6,551 nt of DNA from a bacterium (lineage in GTDB: Bacteria > Babelota > Babeliae > Babelales > JABDEC01): the NCBI GenBank assembly GCA_947486885.1, contig CANKVQ010000030.1, forward strand, positions 1-6,551. The letters are read 5' to 3'. Positions within the stretch are counted from its first letter, which is position 1, and each line of letters starts with the position of its first letter. A model generated the notes under the pieces. The model searched no databases. It saw only the letters and a list, made by a program, of their open reading frames with translations, and was not told the origin of the DNA. The position numbers were made by a program, and so were the translations under genes. Of the stretch, positions 5,695 to 6,551 are shown one piece after another.

Positions 5695-5961
5695 ATGGCA
5701 GTTCCTAAACGTAAAGTCTCTAAAGCCCGTCGTGATAGTCGGTCTGCTAATAAAGGGATTAAACCCCAGACATTTGGCAAATGTCAAAATTGTACTGAAC
5801 CGATTATGTCGCATCAAGTTTGTAGCGCTTGTGGTTTCTATAAAGGTCATAAAGTATTGGTGACCAAAAACGAACGCTCAATTAAGCGGGCAGAAATGCG
5901 AGCTGCCGCTGCTAAAGATGCGCCAGTCACTGAAGCCGACTCTAGTGAGCCAAAAGAGTAG
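5695..5961 (+). CDS. rpmF: Large ribosomal subunit protein bL32
   Basis: bL32 is a small zinc-ribbon protein of the 50S subunit. The start MAVPKRKVSKARRDSR is typical of the family. Two CxxC pairs, Cys30/Cys33 and Cys43/Cys46, would bind zinc, so this is the zinc-containing form rather than a cysteine-free paralogue. The ATG at 5695 follows GGAG (5681-5684) by 10 bases. At 88 residues it is about 30 longer than most bL32 proteins (near 57-60). The extra C-terminal part runs from about residue 59 through a basic/Ala-rich stretch (RSIKRAEMRAAAAK) into an acidic end. A different frame across the same bases (5666-5863) lacks these features. Its common neighbour, a DUF177/YceD gene, is absent here; dprA precedes it instead. 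Confidence 0.95.
   Translation: MAVPKRKVSKARRDSRSANKGIKPQTFGKCQNCTEPIMSHQVCSACGFYKGHKVLVTKNERSIKRAEMRAAAAKDAPVTEADSSEPKE
5769..5785 (+). repeat. 7-bp perfect hairpin within rpmF
   Basis: GACATTT (5769-5775) and AAATGTC (5779-5785) are exact reverse complements around a GGC loop. It lies in the codons just before the first zinc-binding cysteine pair. Chance occurrence is plausible; it is listed as one of several tight hairpins inside coding regions of this window. Confidence 0.4.
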
Positions 5962-5977
5962 TTTAAATTAGTTACTG

Positions 5978-6005
5978 ATCCCCAGTTTTAACCAAGACTG
6001 GGGAT
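5978..6005 (+). terminator. Hairpin between rpmF and the TPR-like gene, possible terminator
   Basis: ATCCCCAGT (5978-5986) pairs perfectly with ACTGGGGAT (5997-6005). In RNA the stem extends inward by three more pairs, one of them G-U, to leave the four-base loop AACC. It begins 17 bases after the rpmF stop codon and is by far the most GC-rich stem in any intergenic region here. It is followed only by TTGCAAAATT rather than a clean T-run, so termination may be weak; it could instead partly attenuate transcription or protect the rpmF mRNA 3' end. Confidence 0.6.
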
Positions 6006-6030
6006 TTGCAAAATTAGGTGAGTAATAATC

Positions 6031-6551
6031 ATGGATTTCTTATTATCACGACGTCAACTTAAAGGCTTGTTAGCCCATCTTAAGAGTCAAATTACTGGTA
6101 AATTTTTAATTAATTCTAAGCAGCGTAAATTAATTTTAGCTGGCTTATTGACTAGCATAGTTTTAGTAGTTGGGACGATTAGCTATAAATATTATCTTAA
6201 TCATAAGCGCCAAGCAGCATTTGAATTAATTCAAGAATGTGCTGAGTTATATAAAAAAGCTTTAAATAGCGATAGTAAAAATAGTAAAGTAGACCAGTGG
6301 ATAGAGCTCGAAGCCGCAGCCAAAGCTGGTATTTTACAAGCTGGTCAAACTGGTTACACAGCTTATTTCTTAATGTATCAAGCACAGGCGCTAAAAAATC
6401 AAAATAAATTACCTGAAGCGCAAGCGCTAATTAAGCAAGCATTAGATCAGCTTTCTAGTAGCTCACCAGTGTATGCGTTATATACAGTGGCTTATGCACT
6501 GACTTTAGTTGACAGTAATCAAACTACTATGGCTCTAGAGTTATTAAAAAA
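6031..6551 (+). CDS. Membrane-anchored TPR-like protein, YfgM/TPR_21-like (partial, 3' end missing)
   Basis: The frame is open from ATG 6031 to the right edge (173 complete codons). AGGTG (6016-6020) lies 10 bases upstream. The N-terminus is basic, with one hydrophobic segment at about 34-51 (LILAGLLTSIVLVVGTIS), then KYYLNHKRQAAFELIQ and a run of amphipathic helices (62-80, 88-103, 108-124, 127-141, 147-160). Their spacing and the small residues in pattern (Ala, Gly, Tyr) are TPR-like. A short cytoplasmic end, one transmembrane helix and a helical repeat domain match the layout of the YfgM/TPR_21 family, whose E. coli member sits near the SecYEG translocon and periplasmic chaperones. The family call is by architecture only, not by a diagnostic motif. 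The C-terminus is cut off, so total length is unknown. A TTGAATTAATTCAA palindrome lies at 6221-6234. Confidence 0.8.
   Translation, partial: MDFLLSRRQLKGLLAHLKSQITGKFLINSKQRKLILAGLLTSIVLVVGTISYKYYLNHKRQAAFELIQECAELYKKALNSDSKNSKVDQWIELEAAAKAGILQAGQTGYTAYFLMYQAQALKNQNKLPEAQALIKQALDQLSSSSPVYALYTVAYALTLVDSNQTTMALELLK

Noticed and set aside
5638..5850. 70-codon minus-strand frame opposite rpmF
   Set aside because: It is a shadow of the rpmF coding region with no motif.
5666..5863. 65-codon plus-strand frame overlapping rpmF
   Set aside because: It is in a different frame from the clear bL32 protein and covers the same bases.
6197..6385. 62-codon minus-strand frame opposite the TPR-like gene
   Set aside because: The plus-strand frame has a ribosome-binding site, a transmembrane helix and helical repeats; the minus frame has no supporting features.

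Overview
The window is a low-GC, densely coding stretch of a bacterial chromosome in which every gene I accept lies on the + strand. Order: the 3' tip of an unidentified gene; two unrecognised genes with N-terminal export or membrane signals (45-908 and 1000-1536); gyrA (1670-4258); dprA (4276-5550); rpmF (5695-5961); and the first 173 codons of a membrane-anchored, TPR-like protein that runs off the right edge. I see no rRNA, tRNA, CRISPR array or transposase. No gene-free stretch exceeds about 145 bases.

Organism: the standard genetic code is used, with strong A/T preference at third positions (TTA, ATT, AAA, AAT). A probable lipoprotein with Asp after its cysteine and a single-pass YfgM/TPR_21-like protein suggest a diderm bacterium. 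The deviant GyrA and asparagine-rich linkers would suit a reduced, host-associated lineage such as Dependentiae (TM6). That placement is a low-confidence inference; a GyrA phylogeny would settle it.

Layout: at the left edge the upstream frame ends in a TGA that overlaps the GTG start of the next gene (GTGA), which suggests translational coupling. The gene at 1000-1536 carries a 21-bp perfect inverted repeat inside its signal-peptide codons. A clear sigma-70-type promoter (TTGTCT, 17 bp, TATAAT at 1577-1605) drives gyrA, and dprA follows 17 bases after gyrA, so the two probably share a transcript. dprA carries a second long inverted repeat (a 20-bp RNA stem) inside its N-terminal coding region. 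rpmF has its own upstream region with a weaker promoter candidate. A 9-12 bp hairpin separates it from the last gene.

Roles: gyrA (supercoiling), dprA (protection of incoming single-stranded DNA and RecA loading) and rpmF (ribosomal protein L32) are housekeeping functions. The unusual signals are the two long hairpins buried within coding sequence, the double substitution at the quinolone-contact positions of GyrA (Gln and Asn where E. coli has Ser83 and Asp87), and the two unrecognised exported or membrane proteins upstream of gyrA.
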